In this document: positions 41,001 through 50,101 of the stretch, in pieces | Numbering within the stretch: position 1 is the stretch's first letter | Layout: every line of letters begins with the position of its first letter | NCBI GenBank assembly: GCA_026636295.1 | Contig: CP089452.1 | Location: 248,001-312,000 of the forward strand | DNA: 64,000 nt | Direction of reading: 5' to 3' | Source of the DNA: Medakamo hakoo | Taxonomy: Eukaryota; Chlorophyta; Trebouxiophyceae; Coccomyxaceae | Translations under genes and position numbers: made by a program | The notes under the pieces: generated by a model | What the model saw: the letters and a program-made list of their open reading frames with translations, nothing else | The model's database searches: none | Told to the model about the DNA's origin: nothing

Positions 41001-43156
41001 GCCGCGGCCGCCGCGCTCTCCGCCCTCGCGGCCGCCGTCCTGGCCGCCGCGGGCGCGGGCCAGGCCCTCGGCGAGCCCGCCCTCGCCCTCGTCGGCGGCC
41101 TAGTGTCGGGCGCCGTCGTCTCCGACACGCCGGGCGGGCTGGCCGGCGCGGCGCTGGGCGTGGGCGGGCCGGGCGGCGGCGTGCCCGCCGGCCCCAACTC
41201 CGTGCTGGGCCGGGCCCGCCCGCTGCGCGCGCGCCGCGTCGACGCGGCGGGCGCCGCGGCCCTCGCCGCGTCCGTGCCGGCGTCGGCGTCGGCGTCGTCG
41301 TCGCCGTCGCCGTCCGGGGCGTCCAACACCACGACGACAACGCTGTCCACCCGCCCTCTCCTGACGGCGCCCTTCATCGTCCTGCCGGCCAACCTGGCGG
41401 CGCTCTGCCCCGTCCCCGGCTGCGTGGCCGGCGGCCTGGCCGCCGCCTTCTCCTGGGTGGCGGACCCGGCCCTGTTTGTGGCGGGCGGCCCGCCCCTGGC
41501 CGGGCCCGGCGGCGAGACGCCCGCCACGCCGGCGACGGGCCTGGTCACCCTGTCCCTGGCGGACGCGGGCAACCCGGCGCTCTCTTTCCAGGCTGTCCCC
41601 GGCGGCGGCCGGGTCCTCGTCGCCCTGCCCGCCATCCCGGCCGGGTCGGGGACGCCGTCCCTGCCGGCCCTGTGGGATGACGCCCTGGCCCACGCCTGCG
41701 TGCGGGCCGAGCCATCCTCGCCGTCGGGCTGGGCGTTTGAGACGTTTGTGGGGGTCGACCCCACGACGGGCGGCGCGCTCTGCCAGGTGGCGGGCATGGG
41801 ACCCCTCCTCGTCATCCAGTACGCGCCGACGCCCGGGCCCTGGTTCGGGTACGGCCCCAACCCCACCGTCATCGCGCGCGTCGGCTTCCCCGCCCTGGGC
41901 GGCGACCCCGCCCTGTTCGACGTGGCCGGCTTCGTGGCCGCCCTGACCGCCCGCCTGCCGTCCGGGTCGGTCGTCCGGGTCATCGTCGTCGTCCACGGCG
42001 ACGAGCTGGGGTCCGGGCTCATCGTCCAGTTCGAGGCGGAGATGCCGCTGACGGTTGGCGGGCTGGCCGCGGCCACTGACTTGGAGGCGGCGCTGGCGGC
42101 GGGCGGGCCGGCCGACCTGGCGCCCTGGTTTGATGCCGGCACGTACGGGCCCGCCACCCGCCTGACGTGGACGGTGCGTGTGTTTGCCTTTGTTGCCGCT
42201 CGGCCCTTGACCCAGCGGCCCTTGAGGGGGAGGGAGGCCCTGTGCGCGCGCAGAGCTTGGAAGCCGGGCGGAGGCACCGCGCCTTTCCTTTCCCCCTTGA
42301 CGCCCGGCGTTTTTCTCTCACTCCCCCCACCCACCCCCTCCATTTTTCCCCGTCTGCCCCCCCCGCCAGTCCTTTGGCATCGCCGACCCGGTCACGGGCG
42401 TCACCCCCACCCCCACCCCACCCGGCGGCGGTGGCGGCGGTGGTGGCGGCGGCCCTCCTGCCACCACGCCGCCCGGCCCGACGCCCACGCCACCGTCCAC
42501 GCCGTGGTCGTACGGCCCCAACCCGACCGTCATTTTCCGAATCGAGTTCAGTGGCTTTGCGTCCCCGGCCGACTTTGGCGTGGCGGCCTACATCGCCGAC
42601 CTGTCGTCCCGCATGCCGACCCCGCCGCTGGACGTCCGCGTCCTGAGCGTGGTGGCCGCGGACGTCGCCGGGGCCGGCGTCGTCGTCCAGACGGAGGTCG
42701 AGTTTCCTCTGTCGCCCGCGGGCGCGGCCGCGGCCAACTGGCTGGCCGCGACGCTGGCGACGGTCCCGGGGTGGATCTTCCCCGTGGCGGACTATGGGGC
42801 CAGCCGGACCCTGACCATGACGGTGTGTTGTGAGGGCGGGGTCGCGTCGCGTGGGGGAGGGGGGGAGAGGGGCGGGCGCTCTGCTCACTCTCCCCGCCCA
42901 CCCCCCACCTCTCTCACCCGCCGCCTCCCCCCTCCCTCCCTCCACTCACGCTCCACAGACCTACAACGTGCCGACCGCCGTCCCCACGCCCACGTCCAAG
43001 GGCCTGTCCGGCGGCAAGATTGCCGGCATCGTCGTCGGTTCTGTGGTCGGCGCCGTTCTCTTGGCCGGCGTGGTCGGCGCGTGCGTGCGCGCGCGCCGCG
43101 CCCGCCGCGCCGCGGCCGGTGGCGGGTCGGGCCTCCGCGTCAGCCTGACGCAGTAA
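35075..43156 (+). CDS. Giant Cys-rich PKD/REJ-type transmembrane protein
   Basis: Five exons (35075-35137, 35401-40005, 40134-42173, 42370-42822, 42959-43156), all in phase 0, encode 2,452 residues. Exon 1 is the signal peptide (MARTRAGRRTAPLARLALGL). Residues about 30-990 are Cys-rich with repeated short CX-type blocks, interrupted by a Pro/Thr region and a GYGGY repeat (near 511-537). Residues about 990-1690 consist of beta-sandwich blocks of REJ/PKD type (VSLSVTVTDAFGGAATSTPF; TFRAAAPSLRVPVTLDADA; DLVFTARVADPDD; ITFSVVATVTASPTRT). A long Ala-rich helical segment follows. Two homologous 110-residue modules, YGPNPTVI..., end exons 3 and 4. Exon 5 has one transmembrane helix and a short RRARR tail. 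It is a likely cell-surface protein of unknown ligand. Confidence 0.8.
36868..36942 (+). repeat. GYGGY-encoding tandem repeat
   Basis: Tandem 12-base units (GGCGGGTACGGC-like) inside the REJ-type gene encode a Tyr/Gly-rich stretch, YGSYGGYGGYGGYGGYAAGY, just before a Cys pair. Confidence 0.85.
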
Positions 43157-43387
43157 ATTCGTTTGTTTTTCGTTGGGTGAGAGAGAGGGGGAGAGAGCAT
43201 GCCATCCGAAGTGAAACCAGAGAAGTGGGAAAAGGCGGGGTGAGAGGGGAGAGAGGGGTGGGACGGGCAGTGGGCGGCGGCGGCGGCGCGGGCAAACAAC
43301 CCGCACCGTCCCCACCCCCACCCACCCGCCCCGCCCCCATTGCACGAGTAAAACAGCCGGGTTTCGATCTACAAAAAAAGAAGTGCA

Positions 43388-44788
43388 TCACAGTTCCTCC
43401 GCCGGGCCCGCCTTGGACCCGACCACCCGCCCGGCCGCGGCCCTGGCTTTGGCCGCCACCCCCGCCGCCCACCCGGCGGCCCCCGCTGCCTTTGCCTTTG
43501 CGCCGGCGCCCAGCTTGTCCAGCGCGGCCGCCGCCACGGACGGCGGCTCGTCCAGCACGCCGCCCAGGCCTTCGACAGGCCCGGCCGCAGCAGGCGCTTC
43601 AACAGCAGGCTGGCCCCCCGCCGCCTTGCCCTTGCTGCTTTTCTTCTTGGACGACGCACGCTTCTCCGCCTCCTCCTCCGCGTCCAGCTCCGCCAGCGTC
43701 CGTTCGATGGAGGAGCGGTCGTACAACTCGCCGCCCATGCCCGCCGCCTTCATCTGGGCCATCATGCGCCGGGCCTGCGCCGCGTCCGCCGGTTCGGGCT
43801 CAAAGGCCGGGCCGGCCGGGCGGGTGGCGGGGAGGGGCGGGGGCTTGGCCGCGCACGCGCCCGAGCCGTCGGCCGAGCAGAGCCAGGCCGACACGTCCGG
43901 CGCCGGGCGGGCTTTGCCGCCCTTTTTGACGGCCGTGGCGGCGAACAGGCGTTCCGCCAAGTCGGTGTCGGACGCGTCCAGGACGTCCGCGACCGCCATG
44001 GCGAGCGTGCGGCACTCGACGCCACACACGCCCGGACCGGGCTGGCGGGCCAGGGCCAGGGCGGGCCCCTGCTCCACCAGGTCGTACGCCGCGATCCACT
44101 CGCCCGCCTCCGTGGCCGGGTCGGCCAGGCCTTCCAGGGCTTCGATGACGGCCAGTTCGGTGAGCTGTGGGTTGTGTGTGTGTAGGGGGTGGTGGTGGGG
44201 GTGGGTGGGTGGGGGTGGGGGTGGGGGGTGGGGTGAGAGAGAGACAAGGGAGGAAAGCTCGCGCCTTTTTTTCAACCACGCCTCCATCCATCCCATCCCT
44301 CTCACCTTGTCGCCCTGGGCTTCGCGCAGGCGGTCCACGGCCGCCGCCGCTTCTTTGGCTACTTCCTTGCAGGCGGCGCACAGGATGTAGGGGACGTCGG
44401 ACCGGACGCCCTGCGTGTTTGTTGGGAGGGAGAGGAGGTTTGGTTTGGGCCGTGAGGGACGGAAGGCGGGCGGAAAGAGAGAGTTTGAGCGCTCTCCTTT
44501 TTGTGGCGCCACTGGCGAGCAAACGTGGAGTCGAGCCCCGCCTTTTTTCGATCGCAATGAGAGCTTCCACCCACTGTCTGTCTAGAGCCCACGCGAGTTG
44601 GCGACGGGCAGGGGGTGGGGAAGGGATGCTGGGCGGGCGCGTACGGCAGCGCGAATGCCTTCTTTTTTCTTCGCATCAAAATCGTCTCTCACCTTGACTT
44701 CCGCGCCGACGGGCTTCGGCATCTGAAAGGCTGCTGTCGAGCCTGCCAGGAGGGCGGCGACGACCAGCGGAAGGAGGCAGCGAGGCAT
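43388..44788 (-). CDS. Secreted saposin-like/canopy-like ER protein
   Basis: Three exons (44788-44693, 44410-44306, 44164-43388), all phase 0, encode 325 residues. A signal peptide (MPRCLLPLVVAALLAGSTAA) is followed by YILCAACKEVAKEAAAAVDR and later VIEALEGLADPATEAGEWIAA. GVCGVECRTLAMAVADVLD completes a Cys pattern of the saposin-like DUF3456/canopy kind. The tail (from about residue 190) is Lys/Ala-rich with a coiled-coil stretch (TLAELDAEEEAEKR). It ends AEEL, only loosely like an ER-retention tetrapeptide. Canopy proteins assist folding of receptors in the ER. Family assignment rests on Cys spacing and is moderate. Confidence 0.6.
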
Positions 44789-44925
44789 TGGGCCCAGAGG
44801 GTTTCGGGACGGGGGGAGAGGGGGCGTCGGACACAGCAGCGCGCGCACGGCAAAGAAAAAGCGAGGTCTGCGCTCGGGTGCCCACTCTCGCGAAGCACTT
44901 GGTGTGGGCGGTACGCGCCCCAACA

Positions 44926-45966
44926 ATGATCCTGATCACGGGCGCCAACGCCGGCATCGGCCTGGAAACGGCCGCCCAGCTCGCTGAGGTGGGCAGCAAG
45001 ACCGTCATGCTGGCCGGGCGTCGGCCCGCTGCGGTCGACGCGGCTGTCGCCGACATTCGCGCCCGCCCGACAACCCGCGCGAGGGTCCTCGCCGCGCCCG
45101 CCCCGCTGGACCTGGCGTCGCCGCGCTCCGTCATCGCCTTCGCGGCCGCGTTGAAGGACGCCCTACCGCCTGGGGAAGGCCTGTCCACGCTGATCAACAA
45201 CGCCGGCATCGCGGACGCCGGCGGCGCGACGGCGGCGGCCGGGTCGAGCGAGGCCGACCGGTGGCCGGTCGCCGACGCGGCGCTGGCCGTCAACCACGTC
45301 GGCGTCTTTGCCCTGACCCGCCTGCTGCTCCCGCTGCTGCTGCTGCCGGCGGACGGGTGTGACTCGCCTGCCTCCCCGCCGCGCGTCGTCACGCTCTCCT
45401 CGCACGCCCACCGGTCGGCGCCGCGCCTGGACCCGCGGGCCGCGCTCGCGCCGGCGCCGTCGGGCGACGACGCGCCGCACCCCTCCTCCTCGTCCGCCGT
45501 CTACGGCCGCCTGGAGCCCTACACCCGGTCCAAGCTGTGCAATGCGCTCTTCGCGGCCGAACTGGCCCGCCGCGTGAATGGAGGGCGGGGTGGCGGCGGC
45601 CCGCCCGCCCTCCTGTCCGTCGCCGTCTCCCCGGGCTTTGTGCGCACGGGCTTGGCCGGCGCCTTCATTGACGGCCTGGGCCTGCCGCCCCTCCTGCGCC
45701 GCCTGATCAGTGCGGTGGGTCCGCAGACGCCGGCGCGTGGGGCGCGCACCAGCGTGTGGGCGGCGACGGCGCCGGTGGGCGAGGTCCTGGGCGGGGGGCG
45801 GGGTGGTGGTTTTGTGTCGCCCACCGGGTTTGCCTACGCCCACGCGGCGTCGCCGGCGCCGCGCCGGCTGTCGGCCCAGGCGAGGGACGCGCGGTTGGCG
45901 ACCGAGCTGTGGGTGGAGACGGAGGCGTGCTTGCGGCGGGCGGGGGTGGAGGTGCCGGAGGTGTAG
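44926..45966 (+). CDS. Short-chain dehydrogenase/reductase
   Basis: A single exon encodes 346 residues. The nucleotide-binding motif ITGANAGIGLETA is at the very N-terminus. NNAGIAD, the catalytic-Ser strand VVTLSSHAH, and Tyr199/Lys203 (YTRSKLCNALF) follow, then SPGFVRTGLAG. This order is that of retinol-dehydrogenase-like or protochlorophyllide-reductase-like classical SDRs. The substrate is not predictable. Without a targeting leader it is probably cytosolic or membrane-associated. The start codon lies 137 bases from that of the saposin-like gene on the other strand. Confidence 0.9.
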   Translation: MILITGANAGIGLETAAQLAEVGSKTVMLAGRRPAAVDAAVADIRARPTTRARVLAAPAPLDLASPRSVIAFAAALKDALPPGEGLSTLINNAGIADAGGATAAAGSSEADRWPVADAALAVNHVGVFALTRLLLPLLLLPADGCDSPASPPRVVTLSSHAHRSAPRLDPRAALAPAPSGDDAPHPSSSSAVYGRLEPYTRSKLCNALFAAELARRVNGGRGGGGPPALLSVAVSPGFVRTGLAGAFIDGLGLPPLLRRLISAVGPQTPARGARTSVWAATAPVGEVLGGGRGGGFVSPTGFAYAHAASPAPRRLSAQARDARLATELWVETEACLRRAGVEVPEV

Positions 45967-46181
45967 GCTGTGTTGTGCGCAGGCAGACCGGGAGAGAGAG
46001 GGAGAGGGAGAGGGAGAGAGAGAGGGGAGCGGATGGTTTGGGGGAGGCAGGTGCGGTGGTGGGCCAAACGGCCCGCTGTCGCTTTCCCTCCCACAGACGA
46101 GCCATCCGCCTCTGGATGCGTGAGGAAACTCCTCCCGCACGCCCGCATGCCCTTCGCGACACTCTCACACACGCTCGTACG

Positions 46182-47503
46182 ATGAGATCCTCCCTCACTG
46201 TGGCGACCCCCGCGGTCGCGCCCGGTCGCGAGGCTGAGCTGCGCGAGCGGGCGCCGCCGAACGGTGGCGCGGTAGGCGCGCGGCTTCCCGCGGCGTCGCG
46301 CGACGCGGGTGACATGACCGTGCTGGCGGCTCTGGAGGCGCGAGCCCGCGCCCGACTTGCCGAACTCTCGGCGACGTCCATGGCTCCCTCTGCGGGCGGC
46401 TGGAACCGGCGGGCGTCCGATCCCGGCGCAGGTGCGGTCGCGGAAAGCAAAACGAGATACGGCCCCCGCACCTTCGCGCCAGGCGTCGCGTCGGCGCGCC
46501 TCAGACCACGACTCACGCGACCCCCCCCCCCCCCCCCCTTCTCCGCCCCCCCGCCCACCCCCTCACAGCCACGACGCCGCTTCCGCCGCCCATCCTCCGC
46601 TCCGCCTCCTCGCCCGTCACCACGGGCGCGGCCGGCTTTGAGGCCCAGGCGCCGCCTCCCCTGCCCGCCGCGGTCACCACGGGCGGCCTCCCGCCCCTGC
46701 CACCGCCGCCGCGCGGCGCGCTCCGCGTCCTCACGCCGGCCACGCCCACGGCCGCCGCCGACGCGCACGTCACCATCACCCTGGCGACGGGCGCGAAGCG
46801 CGGCGCTGTGGTGGAAGGCGAGCATGCAGCCCCGCCGGAGCCCCGCCCCACGCCCGCGTCTGGCCGTCCGCCCCTGCCGCCGTCGCACCGCGCGGCCGCG
46901 GCGCGCGCGCGCGCGGCCGCGGCCGTGGCGCTCGCCCGGCCGGCCACGCCGCCCACGCCGCCCTCCCACCCGCCGCCCGCCCTCCTGGTCAAGTGGGCGG
47001 CGCGCGTGGACCTCCCACCCCCACACCCGGGCGCCAGGCCCGTGCGCCTCGTCGTCGCGGCGCGCGTCCCCGCGGCCCTCGCCCGCCGCCTGCCGGCCCC
47101 GTCCCACACCCGGTCGTCCGCCCTGGCCGCGTCCCGCCTCCCCACCCGCCTGGCCATGAAGGCGGTGCGGGCGCACGCCCGCGGTGGGGGTGGTCCGGGC
47201 CTGGTGCCGGCCCTGGCCGCGCCGGACGACGCGGGCGCGGGGGAGGGCCTCGCCGCGCTGGCGGGCGGCGGCGGCGCGCGCGGGCCCGGACCCGGCGGCG
47301 CCGCCTGCGCGGCGGGCGTCGCCATCCCGGCCGCGGGCGCCCTGCTGCTCATCCTGCCGACCGCGCCCGTCCCCGGCCGGCCTGGGCTGTGCCGGGCGGT
47401 GCTGCTGCACGGCCTGAACGAGGGGCGTGGGCGTCCGTGCGGGCGGGCGGCGCCGGCGGCGGGCGTGGTCGAGCGCCGCGCCCGGGCGAGCGCGGCCGGC
47501 TAA
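46182..47503 (+). CDS. Hypothetical protein, two exons
   Basis: Exons 46182-46431 and 46569-47503 join in frame (phase 1) to give 394 residues. The N-terminal 85 residues are Ala/Arg-rich. The second half contains plausible beta strands (RGALRVLTPATP; AHVTITLATGAKRG; ALLVKWAARVDLP; ARPVRLVVAARVPAALARRL; VAIPAAGALLLILP) separated by Gly/Pro loops, which argues for a folded domain rather than chance. No family was recognised. The intron contains 18 consecutive C before its acceptor. The exon 1 start is the first ATG in the open frame. Confidence 0.5.
46521..46538. repeat. Poly-C run in intron of the hypothetical gene
   Basis: Eighteen C precede the acceptor, like the C runs in the VDE and PPME1-homologue introns. 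Confidence 0.85.
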
Positions 47504-48279
47504 AAGTGTGTGTTTTTTCCGCCGTGTCCGTCCCATTCCGACGACCGGACGGCCAAGCGCCCCGTGATTCTTACTTTTAGAGAAGAGTGCATTGTTCCTT
47601 TGCCTGTGTGTGTGTTACTGATCCCTTGCATTGTTTGTTCGTCCTCATGCAGCCGGGCCAGGGGTGGTGGGTTTTGAGGCAGCCCGCCCAGGGGTGGGGT
47701 TCAGCCAAAAGGGGGAGCAGCTGTTCCCTCTCCCCAAGCGTCACTCACGCAACTCGACGCATCGGGGAAACGCCGCCCGCACGCCCGCGCCGGCCGTCCT
47801 CGCACCCGCATTCCAAGGTGAGGCCGTGGGCAGAAGAATGGCCAGTCTGAGAGCACCGGGCCGCCCGCCCCAGCCACCCTCAACGCAGCGGCCCGCCTGG
47901 CCCTGTGCCGTGCGGCCGACGCTCGACGGGCCGCGGCACAAGAGCGCGGGGGTGTGGCCGCAAAACCCCGCCCGCGCCCTCTCGGACGGCCCTGCGGTCG
48001 CGCTCACCGTCCTCCATTAATGAGTGAACGGGTCCACACGCCCTGCGCGGCGTGGCGGGTGCGCTCGACCCTGCCCTGCGCCCCTCGCACGCCCAAACCT
48101 CGCTCACGCAAACTTCTCCCACGCCCACAGCCTTCCCCCGGACCGCCCACGGCCGAGTGTGCAGTCCCTCCGGCCCCATCCGCGCCTGCCACTGCCGTCT
48201 CCGCATCCCAAGGCCCGACCTTGCAGCGCTCAACCGGCGCCAACTCCCTCACTTTCCGCGTCCGCCGCAGTCCAACGCA
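47504..48279. other. Intergenic region upstream of the Mpv17-like gene
   Basis: This is a 776-base stretch with no convincing coding potential. It contains an imperfect 20-base-scale repeat (GGGCCAGGGGTGGTGGGTT / GCCCAGGGGTGGGGTT, around 47652-47702). No RNA gene was recognised. It should hold the 3' UTR of the hypothetical gene and the Mpv17-like promoter. Confidence 0.4.
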
Positions 48280-49241
48280 ATGTCTGGCTCGTCGGCCGTG
48301 AAGTCGCTCGCGCGCCCCTTCGCCGCCATCGGCCGGTGGTACAACTCCGCCGCCCAGTCCCGGCCCGTCGTCACGGCGGTCGTGACGACGGGTCTGAAGA
48401 CGTCGGCGGCCGACCTGTTTGCGCAAAAGGTGAGGGGGTGGAGGGTGGAGGCAAGGCGAATGCGCGCGCGCGCACGAGCCCTCCCCCCTGCGCGCCTCCC
48501 CCGACTCACCACCAACCTCCCCCTCCCCCCGCACCCCACCTCTCAAAACAGGTCATCGAACGCCGGGAAGACATCGACTGGAAGCGCCACGCCGTCTTCT
48601 GCACCTTTGGCGTCGCCTACCTGGGCGGCTTCCAGTACTGGCTCTACAACATCCAGTTCACCCGCCTGTGCGCGCCCATCACCGCGCGGTTTGGGCACAA
48701 GGGCGTTGCGCCGATCAAGGTCCTGCTGGACCAGGGCGTCCACCACCCGCTGCTCTACTTCCCCGTCTTTTACGGCCTCAAAGCCTTCGTGGAGGGCAAG
48801 CCCCTGTCCACGGCCGTCGACAAGTACCGCACCGAAATCAAGGACTCCTGCCTGGCCCTGTGGAAGATCTGGGTCCCCGCCCAGGCCATCAATTTTGCGT
48901 TTGTGCCCCGCCACATGCGCATCCCCTTCGTCGCCGCCGTCTCCTTTGGCTGGACGGTCGTGCTGTCGGTCATGCAGGGCAAGTTTGACGCGGCCCGGCT
49001 GGAGGGAGGGGGGAGCGGGGCGGGGAAGGGCGCGGGCGCGGTGGCGGTCGTCGCCGACGCGTCGGCGTCGGCCGGTCCGCGGTCGCCCGCGCCCGGCGGC
49101 GGCGGCGCCGCGGCCGTCGCCCCCGTCCCTGCAGGCCTGAAGGACGTCGCGTCGCCCGGCGGGGGTCGCATCGTGGCCGCCTCCCGCATGGAGGGCGGCA
49201 GCGCGGCGGCGGTCGCGGCGGCGGCCGCGGACCGGGCATGA
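48280..49241 (+). CDS. Mpv17/PMP22 family membrane protein
   Basis: Two exons (48280-48429, 48552-49241) encode 279 residues. The family signature is clear: LGGFQYWLYNIQF, DQGVHHPLLYFPVFYG and LWKIWVPAQAINFAFVPRHMR, ending in FGWTVVLSVMQGKFD. Members are four-helix proteins of the inner mitochondrial, peroxisomal or plastid membrane. The N-terminus (SLARPFAAIGRWYNSAAQ) does not settle which. A Gly/Ala-rich tail of about 75 residues extends past the family end and is probably disordered. Confidence 0.92.
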
Positions 49242-49616
49242 TTGGAGACGGAGAGGGATTGAGATGGGAGTTTTTAGCCAGCGAGAGCGAGAGAGAGAAG
49301 AGAACTTTTTTTTTCGGCGCGCGCGCCCCGCCACCCTTGCTTTTTTTTGTACACTAGACATCCTGGAAAGCGCTTTTTTCGCGCAGAGGGCAAGACACGG
49401 AGAGAGCGAAACGCACGGACCGACCGGCGCAGGGTTTGGGATGGGGGGGAGAGGGTGGAGGGGGGCAGGGTGGGGGGGCGGCCGCGCCTGGAGAGGGCGA
49501 GCATGTCGACAGACCGAAGCGGATGACACAAAAGCACGAAAGCCCGCCGTCTCTCGGGTCCCTTACTTGAAGGAGCTACAACACAACACGCACACCCCAC
49601 CCCCAAAACAACACAC
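49242..49616. other. Convergent spacer after the Mpv17-like gene
   Basis: This 375-base 3'-to-3' spacer has T runs at 49306-49313 and 49342-49349, possibly linked to 3'-end formation, and a G-rich patch near 49440-49480. No gene was recognised. Confidence 0.4.
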
Positions 49617-50060
49617 TCAAGCCCCGCCTTTGGCGGCGGCGACGAGGCGCAGCAGGCCGGCCGCCGCGGCCGCGCTCCGCGCGTCGCCGCCGCGCTGGCC
49701 GCCGCCGCTCCCGCCCGCCAGCCGGCTCAGGCTCGGCGCGGACCGGGCGACGAGCGCGGAGCCGCCGCCCCCACCCCCACCGGCCAGCAAGCACCGCAGC
49801 ACAAACAGGGCGCCCGCCACCGACGCGGGCGGGGAGGACGGACCTGCCAGGATGGCCAGCAGGGCCGCGCCGTGGGGCGACCCGGGTGCAGTCAGGACAG
49901 CCCGCGGCCCGCCGCCGGTCCCGGCGCCATCCGCGGCGACCATGGCGCCCAGCGTCGCGGCGGCGCGCAAGCCCACGGCAGCCGCCGCGGACGAGGCGCG
50001 GGCGTGCGCGGGGGCCGGGCCGGAGTGGTAGGAGTCCTCCTCTTCCTCCCACCCCCCGTC

Positions 50061-50101
<41 letters not shown>

